Positions 1-11,429 of a stretch of DNA of 64,000 nt are shown here, one piece after another (the stretch's first letter is position 1; the number at the start of each line of letters is the position of its first letter). Below the pieces are notes generated by a model. It was not told the DNA's origin, made no database searches, and worked only from the letters and a program-made list of their open reading frames with translations. The stretch covers positions 1,054,001-1,118,000 of the forward strand of contig NC_026478.1 in the NCBI RefSeq assembly GCF_000328475.2, read 5' to 3'. The position numbers and the translations under genes were made by a program. The DNA is from Mycosarcoma maydis (Eukaryota > Basidiomycota > Ustilaginomycetes > Ustilaginales).

Positions 1-1350
1 GCTTTCGCAGTCTACTCGCACTCGCAACCTGGACTCGCTGCCGCGTGTTCTGCTGCTGCTGCTCCTGCTCCTGCTCCTAACATTTCTTCGATTGACATTT
101 ATTATACAACCTCAGGCCGTGGCCACGAACAGAGTACCCTTACCTCGCTCGTGCATGTGGCGTTGCTCAGGCGATCGGATGGCGAAGAGCATCGTTCTTC
201 TACCATACCGGCTGACGATTGCTGTACCAGAACATTGCTTACAGCTGCCGTCAACAGTCACGAGTAGCACTTGACTGAAATGAAAGGCCATGTGCTTCGG
301 TCGCCCACAACAAGACTAGGCAATAAACCGCACCAAACCACTCATGTTTCGCTACCACTGGGCGGCACCCGAGGAATCGTGAATGATGGTGCCCTTTGGA
401 CCCAAAAAAAAGGCTTGAATCGTGAATGGACTGGCGGCGATGGGTCAGTGACTAGCGACGTGGAAAGCAAGCTGACTCTGCCCAGGCTCCGCCCCGCCAC
501 GCCCTCCACTTGGAGCTACAACCCAAGCACGAATCACGGGAATCGTGCTGGGTTTACAACCTTCAACCCCCTGCGCCAACCAACAGTTCGTGATTCAAGA
601 TTCGTGCTTGTCGTCACGAGTGCTGCGTTGATCAATTCGTGATTCGTGATTCACGATTCATTTTGCTGCAGCGTTCCTTCCTACCGTCCTCAGTCTCGAC
701 ATGCTCGACAAGTGCCGTACCACCAGTAGAGTAATCGTACCTGAAAAAGCTCTACTTGACATTCGGCATCGATGGCGCATCCTGTGCAAACTCTGTATGA
801 TCATCCAAGGTTCAGGACGGAAACAGATTTGAGAGCACGAACGTGGAAGTTTTCCAATCGGTGTCGAATCGGTTCTTAGACACAACCTCACTCATTCGTG
901 ATTTTTTCCCAAATCGTGTTAGTCTCGGTCTTCTCAAGGCAAAGAAACGAGATGACCGGTTAACAAATCGTGAATGACTGACTCAAAGACAGCTGTTAAG
1001 CAGCCGACGTTTCATGTTCTTTCCGGGCTACGATGGGTCAAATCACGAATCACAAATTCGGGGCAGCTTCACGCTTCCCAGGTCCCTTTGTCACTTCTCT
1101 TGCTCAGGGAGGCCTTTCTGCGGATTTTCAAAGTTCCTTTGGTATTTTCTGACAGAAAGACACTCACGACTCGATAGTTAGCCGGCAGCGCGCATACGCG
1201 ACCTTTCCGTGTTTGCTGCGCAGCTTCAACTCGTGACTACGCTCCACGGCAAAGAAATTTAAAAAAAAAAAATCTTTCACTTAGCCTTACCGCAAACCAC
1301 CATACCAGTCTGATCCACCAAGCCGCCTCACCGTCTCTCGCTCATTCAAC
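1..1350. other. Intergenic region upstream of the Zn2Cys6 gene
   Basis: No convincing gene is seen; the open frames at 271-642 and 658-891 have no recognisable domain and overlap repeats. A CTG/CTCCTG-rich low-complexity tract lies near 50-78. Several copies of the TCACGA/TCGTGA motif occur (534-560, 590-606, 634-660, 890-905, 967-977, 1041-1053, 1225-1236). An A-rich run at 1259-1270 sits about 80 bp before the ATG and may belong to the promoter or 5' leader of the transcription factor. Confidence 0.6.
634..660. repeat. TCACGA-family inverted/tandem repeat
   Basis: Two direct ATTCGTGATT units are followed head to head by ATTCACGATT, giving a small palindrome. It is one of many intergenic copies of the same core in this window. 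Confidence 0.8.
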
Positions 1351-4300
1351 ATGGATACCAGTATGGATGACGATCTCCACGGTGAACGACCCAGGATACG
1401 TAACTCCCAAGCCTGTTTAGAGTGAGTAAAGATTGCAGCGCTTCGATGCTGGCGATCTACCCCTCATACGTCGTGAGACATCAGATTCTACGGCAATACA
1501 TACGTTATCTCAGTATACGCCACCCTCGTGTGATCCCCTCCGCTCAATCTACTTACACAGTCTCCCTTTGTTTGCTATTACATCGACATCCATACACCTG
1601 TGCTCCGCTTTCCGCTTTCTCTGACATCTCCACGCTATCCTTCCGCACCGTCCTTCGCAACCTTGTGCGACCTCGGCACTTGCCTCAATCATTATACCTC
1701 GACAGATGTCGCAAAGCAAAGATCAAGTGCAATGGCAAACGCAAAGATGCGCAAAATTGTTCGCGCTGCGAAGCAAAGGGTCTCGAATGCAATTGGACAG
1801 CTTCCCGTCGGGGTAAAAAGCCTGGAACCAAAAAGTAAGTTGATCACACCCCTCCCTACCAGCTCGGAAACAGACCCTCAATTGACCCCGTCTCACCTTG
1901 TGTGTCTGACAACCCTGCAGTCTAGCCACGCGCGCACGCGAACAATCTGAGGCCATGCAAAGGCAGCTCGAAAAGCAGTTACAACCTAGCGATTCCAACC
2001 TCAAGCCCGAAAGAAGCACGCCCGTCCCTCACGACGCCTCCACCAGCAGCCTCCCTTCCAGTCGTAACGAGGCTTGGGGAAACTCCGGAGCTTCCAGTTT
2101 GCCCAACACCTATCCTCACGTTGCTTCTATCGACTCACATCATGCATATCGTCACGGATCCAATGCCAGCACCGCCAATCACCAATCGCCCCAAAGTGCC
2201 ATTACCTCATCCTCCTCGGCCTCGTATCAGTCTTCGTCCTTGCAGACGGTTCCCTCTTCCAACATACTTTATAGCATCACCAGCAACACCAGCAGTCGAC
2301 GCACTTCCAAGTACCACGACGGTCTCTTGATCCGCGAATCGCGCATGCCACCCTCTTCTACTAATCCGCTCCTCTGTCTCTCAGAAGCTGCCCTCGGCAA
2401 ACGATGCACCGAGTCGGACAGCGAGGAGGACGAGCTTGCTGCTGAACCCGCAGATCATGCTCTAGACAGACTTGAAAGTCTCGGANNNNNNNNNNNNNNN
2501 NNNNNNNNNNNNNNNNNNNNNNNNNNNNNNNNNNNNNNNNNNNNNNNNNNNNNNNNNNNNNNNNNNNNNNNNNNNNNNNNNNNNNATTCGCTGGGACACA
2601 CGTCGATGCGACCCGCTCGATCGGGGCATCGTCACCATGGACGACGTACACCGGCTTTTCGGAATTTTTATGGATGTCATTCACGAGCAATTCTGCATCC
2701 TCGACCCTATCATTCACAACGTCGAGACTATCAAGAAGTCGTCCAATTTTCTCTTTTCCGTCATCCTCGCCATCGCTACCTCAGTGGATCCGAGTTCACG
2801 CTCCATTCAGCAGTTTCAGCAGCTGCGTGCCCTCGTCGACTCGCTCGTAGTTGAAGTGCTCAGTCGCAACGTAAAGAGTGTCGAAGTGGTCAAAGGGCTC
2901 ATTGTCTGGCCCATGTGGGCGCATCTTACTCCGCTTATGGCTGAAGACCGCGCTTGGCTGCTTATCGGAACCGCTGCACGTATGACCAAGGAGCTGGACT
3001 TGGCCATGCGAGACGATACGCCTCAGGATGACGACATCGCACGTCGACATGCACGAGACCGTTCCCGGACGTGGGCGCTCGCTGCCATCATGGAGAGGAG
3101 CTTCAGCTCATTCTCTGGCCAACGTCCCAACACAACGTTGGATGTTGACTGGGGCACGCTCAATGATTGGCTCAAGTCGCCTGTCTCTCTCGATGGTGAT
3201 ATTCAGATCGTGGCCTTCTTACACCTCCGCCGCATCGAGGAAATCATGAGGACGCGCATTTTCAGCCAGAGCTACTACGAGGTGGGCTCGATCGAGAGCA
3301 TCCGCGTTTCTGCCAATGTCTTGTTCTCGGCCTGGTACGAAGCCTGGTGCGAGCATCCTGCATTGGACAAGCATCGACTTACATCGACCATTATGCGAAT
3401 TATCGGCCTTCACCTCCAGACACTCATTAACACGCATGCTATTCGCGAGTCAGACCGAAGAAAAGCTATTTGCGAAGCATCCGGCATGCGTATCCTGCGC
3501 ATCTGCAGTGACTCAGTCAAAGCTGCACGCGAAAACTGCGTGGAGCAGTTGACCGACGCCTGTCGGCTCGCACTCGACAACCTGAAAGGTCACGCACATA
3601 CAGTCAGTCGCATTGTCGCAGCCATGCTCGGCTGGTCCGGTGTACATCTGCTCAAGAACGGGCCCATCGAGACGCGTGGCTTGGTGGTTCAGCTTGGTCT
3701 CATGTTGGCAGGCAATCCGCAAGACTCGACACATTCGCGATCCTTTGCGCGCTTCTATGGTCGTTTCATCCTGTCGCTCAGCGCCGAATTGGCTGAGAGG
3801 GACCGGGCCGAAAAGTCGCGAAGAAAGCGTCAGCGCCTCCGAGACTCGTCGCACATGTCGGCCGGATCAAGTGGCCATGGTGTGCCTAGCCCGCGTGCTG
3901 CTGGCGACGCAGTCAACATGAGGCGCAGCGTCACTACGGGAAGCGGCGCCCCTGGCTACGAATCTAAGAAGTCACCTGCTGTGGTACCTTCACCAGGCGC
4001 CGCGACAGCAGCTGCAGCAGCCGTGAGTGATATGGCACTTGCCTTTGAGTCGGCTGCTCAGAGCGGTCTGCAAATTTCAGGTCTGAGCGGCAGACCTGGC
4101 CCTGTCGGAGCATCGGGAGCCGGAATGAATGACGCTTCGTCCTCCTCCCCCGGAGGCAATGGGTACACATACCCGTATGCATCCACACCTGGCGCACCCG
4201 CCTCTGGTGCCGGTAACTCGTACGTTGGTTGCATGTTCGGCAATGGTGGCCGTGCCTCGTCTCCCCTCTCTTCAAACTACCGTAGCATGCCAGCACCAGG

Positions 4301-4493
4301 CGCAGGCAACAGCGCGTCTACCTTGGACTCGGTCACTAGCACGTGGTTGGGCACGGACGATTTGCTCGACTCATACATGCAGAGCATTTTGCCCATCTTC
4401 AACGACTTTGATCATGCCACCAACAACAGTATGGCCCACGGGATTCATGGCGGTGGAGGTGTGGGGGTCCCGATATCTGAGGTGGGAAGATGA
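1351..4493 (+). CDS. Zn(II)2Cys6 fungal transcription factor (interrupted by an assembly gap)
   Basis: Nuclear sequence-specific transcription factor. Proposed exons are 1351-1421, 1706-1834 and 1921-4493. Joining exon 1 to exon 2 (phase 2) gives a perfect binuclear zinc cluster, C-x2-C-x6-C-x9-C-x2-C-x6-C, at about residues 22-50, followed by a basic linker. Cys1 is in exon 1 and the other five are in exon 2. Exon 3 continues through a Ser-rich linker for 255 codons up to the run of N. After the gap the reading resumes in a different frame with the fungal middle homology region (VTMDDVHRLFGIFMDV then a CILDP motif) and a Gly/Ser/Ala-rich tail. The frame change is expected because 100 N is a placeholder and not a multiple of three. 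About 890 residues are visible. The regulatory target is unknown; a relationship to PrtT/Leu3-type factors is a weak guess. The gene is convergent with the MFS gene. Confidence 0.88.
2486..2585. other. Assembly gap (100 N)
   Basis: Exactly 100 N, the usual placeholder for a gap of unknown size. It falls within exon 3 of the transcription factor. The codon boundary before it is at 2485/2486, and coding after it starts with ATT at 2586. The true gap should therefore be a multiple of three unless it hides an intron. Confidence 0.98.
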
Positions 4494-4676
4494 ACAGGCA
4501 TCGGTTTACTCGATGCGTGGTTGTGGTCTGGCTCGGTGAGCAATATACCCCTTTTTCTTTGGCTCAGGCACATCGCTTATCTCTGTGTTGCATGCATGCA
4601 CGATATGTGAGTCCGGAGTGTGTTCGTTGAGCAGTGCTATCCGAAGAATTCTGAACCAGTTTGCGCTTCAAGCGGC

Positions 4677-6629
4677 TCATTTGCTGAAGCCGGCGAGACT
4701 AACAAACATGATTGATAGCAAGCTAACGGCAGCGGTCCAAAAGAAAACCAAAGACGGAATGTGGTGATCGATGGACCAGGAGTAGATGGCGTTGTTGATC
4801 AGGGGTCCGACGGTAGTCATGACGGAGGCGAGGATGTGAGTGAAGCCTACGAAGGCGTCTCTTGCGGCGATATGGTCGGTAGTGGGTCGATTTTGGGCAA
4901 GGAAGAAGTCTACGCTGAGGGCTTGGATGGCTGGCAATGCGCCCGAAGCAAAGAGGAGGAAGAGTGTACCTGTGAGAGGCAAGAGGTGGCCAAACGGACC
5001 CAAGGTAAGTTACCGCTCAACATTTCTCCAAGCAACCTTGAATGATCAACACGTGCCTTCTCACCTCCTCACAGCCTATCAATACTTACTGGCATAGATA
5101 CCACTAGGTGAAAGATGCGAGGCGGCAATTCCCATCGCAACAAAGCCTACGCAATCGGCTCCCAGCGAACCGATAGCAATGATAGTGTCCGTCTTGACGA
5201 CCGACTCCTCACGTTTGACTATCTGCATCTCAATGGCAAAATCGTCCACAGAAGCAGCCAGGAGCTCCTGCCGCAATCTTGTTTTGACGATGCGATGCAC
5301 CGCCTTTACAATGAAAGGCAAGCAGAAAAGGCTGAATAAACCTTTGCTCGCTAACAGACCCAGAAGTGTAGTGACTTCCTTAGGACCAAAATGAAGATGT
5401 GTCGAGCAAAAGACCACCAGGTTGCCCCACACCAACGTGATTGTATCACTAAAGATGACCGCGCAAAGGATGAGAGTGAGGTTATAATCGCGCTTAGCCT
5501 CCGGAGAAGGCCGGTATGGGACAAGGTAGCTCAACAGGCCAAGAGTCTCTTTTAGAATTTGCAAAACAGCGTGCGACACGCAACGAGGTTTGGACAACGA
5601 CGCCGCCGATGTCGGTCTTTGTCCCTCTGCGGTGCCTTCCACTGAGCCCGATGGCATGCCATCGCTCGAGAAGGAGCTTTGGCGGGTGCGCACATTAGCC
5701 GCTACCTTGGGCTTTGTCTCTGGTAAGAAGAGAATCACGAGAAGTGTGGTTATTGCGGTCGTTATAACCACCATCCAGAATGGCGAGAAGGGTCCTTGGT
5801 GGTGCAAGATGCTGAACTCGACACGAAAGAACGGTAGTATGAGTCGCAAGAGTAGAGAAGAGATCCCCATACCAAGGGCGTTGGCAGCGTAGATTTGTGC
5901 AAATGCAGATGTCTTCTCGTCATCGCGGCAAACGTCGAGTACCATCACCTGGGCTAGCAGCGGCATGGCAGTTTGAGGAGCGCCGAAGAGACCGCCCACA
6001 ACGTAAAGCGCGACGACAAGGTTGAGGGCAGTAGTGGGATGTATTGTCGAAGTCGAAGGGACGGTTACTTCAAAAGAGTAGTGAGTTGGAATCAAAGTCA
6101 GGCATATGCTGAAAGCCAAGGTGATTGAGATCGTAAACATCCCAATCGTCCTTCGACTGAACCGCGGAAAGATACCCTGGGCAAGAACGAGCGAGGCGAT
6201 GATGGAAGTGAGGCTGCCGAGAGCATCTGTATATGTCGAGACTTGGCTGGTGCGTTTGTCAACGTAGGCGACAGAGCACAGATCGGACGGATCGCCCGCT
6301 GCTGGAAGATTGGGCACCATGGGCCTGTTGGGCGCTGCATAATAATACTCTGCGCACGTGAGAGTCTGGATCAGATCGACACCAAATGAATTCAAGATGC
6401 CGATGCCAGCTTGGTTCAATGTAATGAGACCGATGATCAGGTAAAGAGAGCGCTTGCGGCGCCATTCGAGATACTCGTCGGCGTCCTTATCCTCGGGCTG
6501 GGAGAGAAACGAAAGGAAGGCTGAAGATCGACGGCGCGCCAGCAACCATGTTCCGTGAACATCAGCACTATCGTTGTGTGACAGCAATGGTGTCGTCTCG
6601 TGTTGCGATCCATACTCCCGCCGGTTCAT
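4677..6629 (-). CDS. Major facilitator superfamily-like membrane transporter
   Basis: Integral membrane transporter of unknown substrate, about 610 residues. Exon 1 is 6629-5090 and exon 2 is 4969-4677; the intron 5089-4970 starts GTAAGT and ends CTCACAG, and phase 1 joins to read IYASTLFLLF. The N-terminus is cytosolic in style (TTPLLSHND, then a basic YLEWRRKRS stretch). Twelve or so hydrophobic segments follow, including LYLIIGLITLNQAGIGI, an AQGIFPRFSRRTIG loop and FWMVVITTAITTLLVILFLPETKPK, where a PETK motif ends the first half in MFS style. A long hydrophilic central loop separates this from the second half. The final segment is VFFWTAAVSLLSIMFV. It may be a smut-conserved MFS protein; transport specificity cannot be read from the sequence. 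The stop is 183 bp from that of the transcription factor (convergent). Confidence 0.83.
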
Positions 6630-7746
6630 TTTGGATGAATCCGGTCAGATCGTACCGGCGTGGTCCCACCGAATCAACGGACACTGAGGTGAAGCCAGCG
6701 CTATGAAAACGAGCAGGTTTACATTGACCGTGGAAAAGTGTCAACGAGTACCCCAATATGTCAGCTGCGATCTACTGCGCCTATGAACCGAAAAGTAGAA
6801 AAGGCACGAGGTGGTAGTGGTGGTGTTAAGATCGATTCGAATGAGCTCAAGGGAGCATAACTCCAGACAAACGAGGACGTTGGCCTGTCAAAAGACAGGA
6901 CCCTGATTTCCCGGCATGCTATCGGACAATTCACGATTGGCTTCGCCATTCTCGCCGGCTTTCTTGCTTTTACGATTCTGATAGCCACATCGCTTTTTTC
7001 ACCACGGATCATTCACGTCTGTCTCTTTGTCTCTCGATGAGGCATATGAACCCGTGGCTCGCCGTTAGCGTACTGTCGCTCAATGCGAGCTAAAATGTCA
7101 CTAAGGCTGCGAGGCCAGAGTGCCTCTATGCATTCCGATAGTCGTGAGTTAGTTCTTGCAGCCTCGGATCAGCCTCTTCCGCGTTTTTGATCCGTGATTG
7201 CTGCGATTTCCAATGCATAGTCGCCCTGATTCACGATTGTTATACGTGATAAATATCATCCGCGAGTTTTATTCAGACGTCGTCAGCTGCTGGTGTATCT
7301 GGTGTCGCGCGAACACGTGATTGTCACACGTGTAACAAAGGAGCGCGATCTTTTCTCGACTCCAGTCGTGAATGGGTCTCAACGGTACGCGGCACTCGTG
7401 ACTAAGTCGGCTCACTTCAATTGGTCAAAGGAGTGTGTATCTTTAGCACTTCCCACGGCCAACCGTAGACATGATCAGGCTCAGTGCTCACGACGGCTGC
7501 AAAGATGAGTATGCATGGTGGAAAGTCGTCGATGATTTACGATATAATCTACAAGATGGATAGTCGAAAACATCAGGAATGCAGATCGGCAAGGCGCCAA
7601 GCGCTTACTACACGGCTGAGCGTACAAACCCGTTCCGGAATTGACCGCTCTCGCAACAACAGCACTCTGATCACAATGCTTGCCTCTGAAATCGCTGGGA
7701 AGAGCTTCTTGCCATTTTGGGTAAAGGAGTATGTAAGTTCGAAGGC
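6630..7746. other. Intergenic region between MFS and eIF3e genes
   Basis: No supportable gene is seen. It contains the upstream region of the MFS gene (its ATG is at 6629) and the 3' side of eIF3e. TCACGA-type motifs occur near 7228-7240, 7362-7372 and 7397-7407. Confidence 0.55.
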
Positions 7747-9372
7747 TTAGTTGGCAGCAATGGCCTGTGCTGGTTGCTGCTGCTGCGCCTCTTCGGCAGA
7801 GGCCGACTCGCCTTCACGCTTAGCCTCGTTATTGTGGGCGTGCGAGCGATCTCGCTGGCCACCCTGGTTGCGTTGGCCACCACGACCGCCACGGCCGCCG
7901 GCATTGCCACGCTTGTCGTTACCATTAAGGTTATGTGTGTTGTTGAGCGAAGGTGGGTGCGCCTTGCGGTCGATTGCCGTGCCCATGGCTGAAGTTCGGA
8001 AGGTGAAGCCTCGGGTCTTTTCGATGATGGTTTGATAAACAGGAGGGTGAGTCGGGTTCATGAACACCATGCCCTCCTTGAAGTCGATCTTAGCATCGGC
8101 ACGCGTATCGCGCACGAGGTTGACGATCCACTTCTCACCGTCCTCCTTAGAAAGGTTGAGTCGCTTGACAAGGTCAGCGATGTCGACCTTGGAGTGGATC
8201 CGGCAGTAAGCTTCCGAGATGACAACACGGCAGGCCTCGACCAATTCATCCTTGAAATCGGCGAGGAAGAAGTCCTTGGAGGCCACCTGCTCTGCGAGCG
8301 TGAGCTGCTCTTGCGCGGCTTCAAAGTCAAAGTCGACAAAGAGCTTGGAAAGGAAATCGACAATGGGGTCAGTTCCGGCAATTCGGTACGACTCCGAGTC
8401 GATAATGTTGACAATGTCCTTGATAGCCTGCTGTGGGCTCAACTTGTTGACGTTTGCGCCCGAGACAGAGGCCATGAGCGTAGCAGGAGCAGGCTGCTGC
8501 ACCAAGTAGACGCGCGTTGTTCGTCGCGAAAGCAAGAGGGCGGCAACGACGTATCGGAGCAACCACCAGCAGGTGGTCTGGATAGTGTTGAGGTAGACGG
8601 GCGAAAGGAACATCTCGACCAACTGTTCTCGACCTCCAGGGTGATTGAAAAAGATGAAAAGAGCCCAGTGAAGCAACCATGCGCGCTTCTTCAAGAGGCC
8701 TTCCTGCGTCAAGTCGTCGTTTTGAGAGCTGCCGTTGGAGGTCGAGGGTTGGGCGTACGAGGCAGTGACGTGGGCGGCGGAAGAGTCCAGCTGCTCTCGC
8801 AATAGCTTAAGCTCGCTGAGAGCCTGCTCCCATTCACCAACCAGAATATCGCTCGCGAGCTTACCCCAGTGCGAGCTCATGGTCAGCACAGGGTCAGTGG
8901 AGAGGACACGGAAGTGGTAGAGGTACGAGGAAGCATCTCCGTAGTTACCGCAGCTGAACTGGAAGTATCCATATCGGTAAAGGGCATTAATCTGCTCGCT
9001 GGTGAGGTTGTACTTTTCCTCGAGCCATTGCAAGTTCTGTGCCTTGTCCTGCTTTAGCGCAGAGGCGACGCTGGGGTCCTGGATGACCTCGAGCACGTGA
9101 TCGACTTCCGATCCGAGCTTATCGTTCAGGGCAATGGCGTTCTCTCGCTGCTTTTCGATCTCAGCAGGCGCAGGCTGGTTGGGATAGGCCTGCTCGTAAA
9201 GCTGGAGCGCATAGTCGACCATGGAGGTGTTCTTTGCGAGCTCATACTGGGCCTTTGCGATGTCGGTCTCGGAGAAAATGCCAGATCCAGCGAGATGCGA
9301 AAGAAGAGGTAGACCCAAGTGTCGGTCCAGGTAGGGCAGAAGGGTCTGTGTCAGATCGTACTTGACGGCCAT
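7747..9372 (-). CDS. INT6: Translation initiation factor eIF3 subunit e (INT6)
   Basis: Subunit of the eIF3 complex, which recruits the 43S pre-initiation complex to mRNA in the cytosol. A single uninterrupted exon encodes 541 residues. The N-terminus MAVKYDLTQTLLPYLDRHL and the following YELAKNTSMVDYALQLY match the eIF3e N-terminal region. The middle contains YGYFQFSCGNYGDAS and the SHWGKLASDILVGEW helical repeats. A PCI domain with winged helix runs to about residue 440 (VDIADLVKRLNLS, GMVFMNPTHPPVYQ). The frame stays open for 86 codons further upstream, but 9372 is the only ATG, so it is the start. Animal INT6 is about 445 residues; the extra length is mainly a C-terminal tail from about residue 480 with RGG-type and Q-rich sequence, which is unusual for this subunit and may bind RNA. 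It is divergent from the glycosylase gene. Confidence 0.95.
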   Translation of the reverse strand: MAVKYDLTQTLLPYLDRHLGLPLLSHLAGSGIFSETDIAKAQYELAKNTSMVDYALQLYEQAYPNQPAPAEIEKQRENAIALNDKLGSEVDHVLEVIQDPSVASALKQDKAQNLQWLEEKYNLTSEQINALYRYGYFQFSCGNYGDASSYLYHFRVLSTDPVLTMSSHWGKLASDILVGEWEQALSELKLLREQLDSSAAHVTASYAQPSTSNGSSQNDDLTQEGLLKKRAWLLHWALFIFFNHPGGREQLVEMFLSPVYLNTIQTTCWWLLRYVVAALLLSRRTTRVYLVQQPAPATLMASVSGANVNKLSPQQAIKDIVNIIDSESYRIAGTDPIVDFLSKLFVDFDFEAAQEQLTLAEQVASKDFFLADFKDELVEACRVVISEAYCRIHSKVDIADLVKRLNLSKEDGEKWIVNLVRDTRADAKIDFKEGMVFMNPTHPPVYQTIIEKTRGFTFRTSAMGTAIDRKAHPPSLNNTHNLNGNDKRGNAGGRGGRGGQRNQGGQRDRSHAHNNEAKREGESASAEEAQQQQPAQAIAAN

Positions 9373-10085
9373 GGCTACGATTCTGGACGAAGTCGGCAGG
9401 TGTACACAAAATCTGAGTATTCGAAAGTGCCGAAGAGAAGATGGTGAAGTATGACAGGGTCCTGTGCAAGCAACGATGACAAGCTGCTGTGAACACCTAG
9501 GAATGGTCGAGATGGTGGTGCAAAAGGATTGCAGTACAGCAACCGCCAAAGTGTAGGTAAAAGCCTGCCGTGCCAGGCTTCGAGAAGAACTCAGGCTGAA
9601 GTACGCGCGCTGGAAAAGCTCTTCACTCAAGCTTCAGCTTCAACAAGAGCAGCCGCGCGCCCTTTTCCTAAATTTTCTCACTCCCCTTCTTCGCGAAGCA
9701 GTCGATTTTAAAAGGTCTTTCGACAAATTCAAATCTTCTTCTTGTGCAGTTTAGTTGTGAGTACAATAGTCTCGCAAATAATTGTATTCGACCCTCAGAA
9801 ATCTAAGCAGCTTTTGCAGCAATTGAAATCGTTCCTCACTTCGCCTCATGCACAGGAATCGAGATCGCTATAGAAGAATGCCCGATCTAATCTTGAGAAT
9901 TCATGAGGGACCCTGCATCGATGCGCCTAATACGGAATCCTGTCACAAGTTCAGCTGGAATACTCACGACTCTTGCCCCGCATTCGTCACCAACTCGACT
10001 TACCGAGCAATAAATGGTGTGTACTTCTCCTCCTTCATCCATCCTCAACCTTCTGTAGACCGCTGCAACGTCTGAAAGGGTCACC
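9373..10085. promoter_or_regulatory. Divergent promoter region, eIF3e / DNA glycosylase
   Basis: 713 bp separate the two divergent ATG codons. No further gene is seen. A pyrimidine-rich leader and one TACTCACGACTC motif (about 9959-9970) are present. Promoter function is inferred from the arrangement only. Confidence 0.5.
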
Positions 10086-11429
10086 ATGGTTCTTACGAGG
10101 TCGCGTTCGGCAACTCCAGCTAAGTCTATTGCAGCTTCCTTTGGAGCCTCGAGCAAAGCCTCCATCGCTAACAAGCCTGCACCAGCGAAACGGGGCCTTC
10201 AACGATCAGCAACAGAAAGTCAGTATAACACGTTCAAGGCTAGAGAGAGCCCGAGGAAGAGGCCACGAATCGACGGAGAACCTCTTTCGAGCTCGCCGAA
10301 AGCTAGCACGATCGCCCGGCCTCCAAGCGCGAGCAAGGCAAAGGCCAAGGCGCCCGAAGAGCCATTCGTGATCCCACACGATGCAAGCGAAGAAGACTGC
10401 TTGACGCGTACAAATGTACCGTTCCCAGACCTGCCATTCGACCTCAACCGCGCTCAAGAGCACCTCTGTGCTGTAGATCGCAGGTTTGAACGTCTATTTC
10501 AAAAGGTGCCGGTGCGCTGTTATGAAGAGGCCTTAGATCCATCCAACTCAGAGACCAAGAATCTAAACCTCTTCAGAACGGTGACCACTTCTATTCTCGG
10601 ACAGCAGATCTCGTGGCTGGCTGCGAGATCTGTCCTCTACAAGTTCTGCCGACTATTTTCCCCCGACTCAATGCCAGAGAAGCCTGATTTCGTTGGCTTC
10701 CCACGTGAGCAGTGGCCGTTCCCGACCCCTCTCATGGTTTTGCGCACACCCGATGCCGAACTTCGAGCTGCAGGCCTTTCGTTTGCAAAGATCAAATACG
10801 TCAAGGACTTAGCCGCCCGATTTGTCGATGGTCGTCTGGACATCCGTCAGATTCTCGAGCTTGACGATGAAGAGGCATGCGTCGCAGAATTGAGCAAGGT
10901 CAAAGGGGTGGGTAGATGGACGAGTGAGATGATTCTCATGTTCGCGATGCGCAAGCCTGATATTCTTCCTTGCGCAGATCTCGGCGTGCAGAAGGGTATG
11001 CTCAATTTCTTTCTTAGTGGCGCCCAAGGCCCCAAGATCAGCGTTAAGAAGCGCAAACCTGGCGAGGAGGAGGGGACAGAGAACAATGCAGTTATAAAGA
11101 GCCGGTCGAATTCGAAACGCACGAACAACGATGGAACCTCGATGGTACCGACAGAAGAGAAGGGAGTACATGTTCCTCTTCTTGCTCAGACTGAAGTCAT
11201 GCCCAAGATGGAATCTGGCTTCAAGCCGGAAAATCACGAGGGATCGTTGGAATATCTCATCGTTCCTGATCATGGACTTTGCCGAGAAGTGCTGCAATCT
11301 CGAGCTAAAGGCAATAAGATCAAAGGCGGTCAATACCTCAGTCCAGACGAGATGAAGGCTCTTGCGGCAAAATGGTCGCCATACCGCTCCGTTGCATGCA
11401 TGTTCATGTGGGCACTTGTTGACACCTGA
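10086..11429 (+). CDS. mag1: DNA-3-methyladenine glycosylase (HhH-GPD, AlkA/Mag1 family)
   Basis: Base-excision repair enzyme that removes alkylated purines in the nucleus. A single exon encodes 447 residues. The first 95 residues are basic and Ser/Ala-rich (LTRSRSATPAKS, SPRKRPRID) and look like a nuclear-targeting tail. The glycosylase fold begins near residue 150 (FRTVTTSILGQQISWLAARS). The helix-hairpin-helix is LSKVKGVGRWTSEMI at about 268-282, and the catalytic aspartate is D298 in PCADLGVQKG. The closing WSPYRSVACMFMWALVD helix is typical. Between the catalytic region and this last helix lie about 90 residues of low-complexity insertion (KISVKKRKPGEEEG and onward), absent from the compact yeast and bacterial enzymes, which explains the length (usual 230-300). 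The start is ATG 10086 in an ACCATGG context. Confidence 0.94.
   Translation: MVLTRSRSATPAKSIAASFGASSKASIANKPAPAKRGLQRSATESQYNTFKARESPRKRPRIDGEPLSSSPKASTIARPPSASKAKAKAPEEPFVIPHDASEEDCLTRTNVPFPDLPFDLNRAQEHLCAVDRRFERLFQKVPVRCYEEALDPSNSETKNLNLFRTVTTSILGQQISWLAARSVLYKFCRLFSPDSMPEKPDFVGFPREQWPFPTPLMVLRTPDAELRAAGLSFAKIKYVKDLAARFVDGRLDIRQILELDDEEACVAELSKVKGVGRWTSEMILMFAMRKPDILPCADLGVQKGMLNFFLSGAQGPKISVKKRKPGEEEGTENNAVIKSRSNSKRTNNDGTSMVPTEEKGVHVPLLAQTEVMPKMESGFKPENHEGSLEYLIVPDHGLCREVLQSRAKGNKIKGGQYLSPDEMKALAAKWSPYRSVACMFMWALVDT

Noticed and set aside
8032..8805. 257-codon open frame antisense to eIF3e
   Set aside because: It overlaps the well-supported eIF3e coding region on the opposite strand and has no domain; GC-rich codon bias produces such shadows.
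9373..9630. N-terminal extension of eIF3e
   Set aside because: The frame is open but holds no ATG; the only ATG is 9372.
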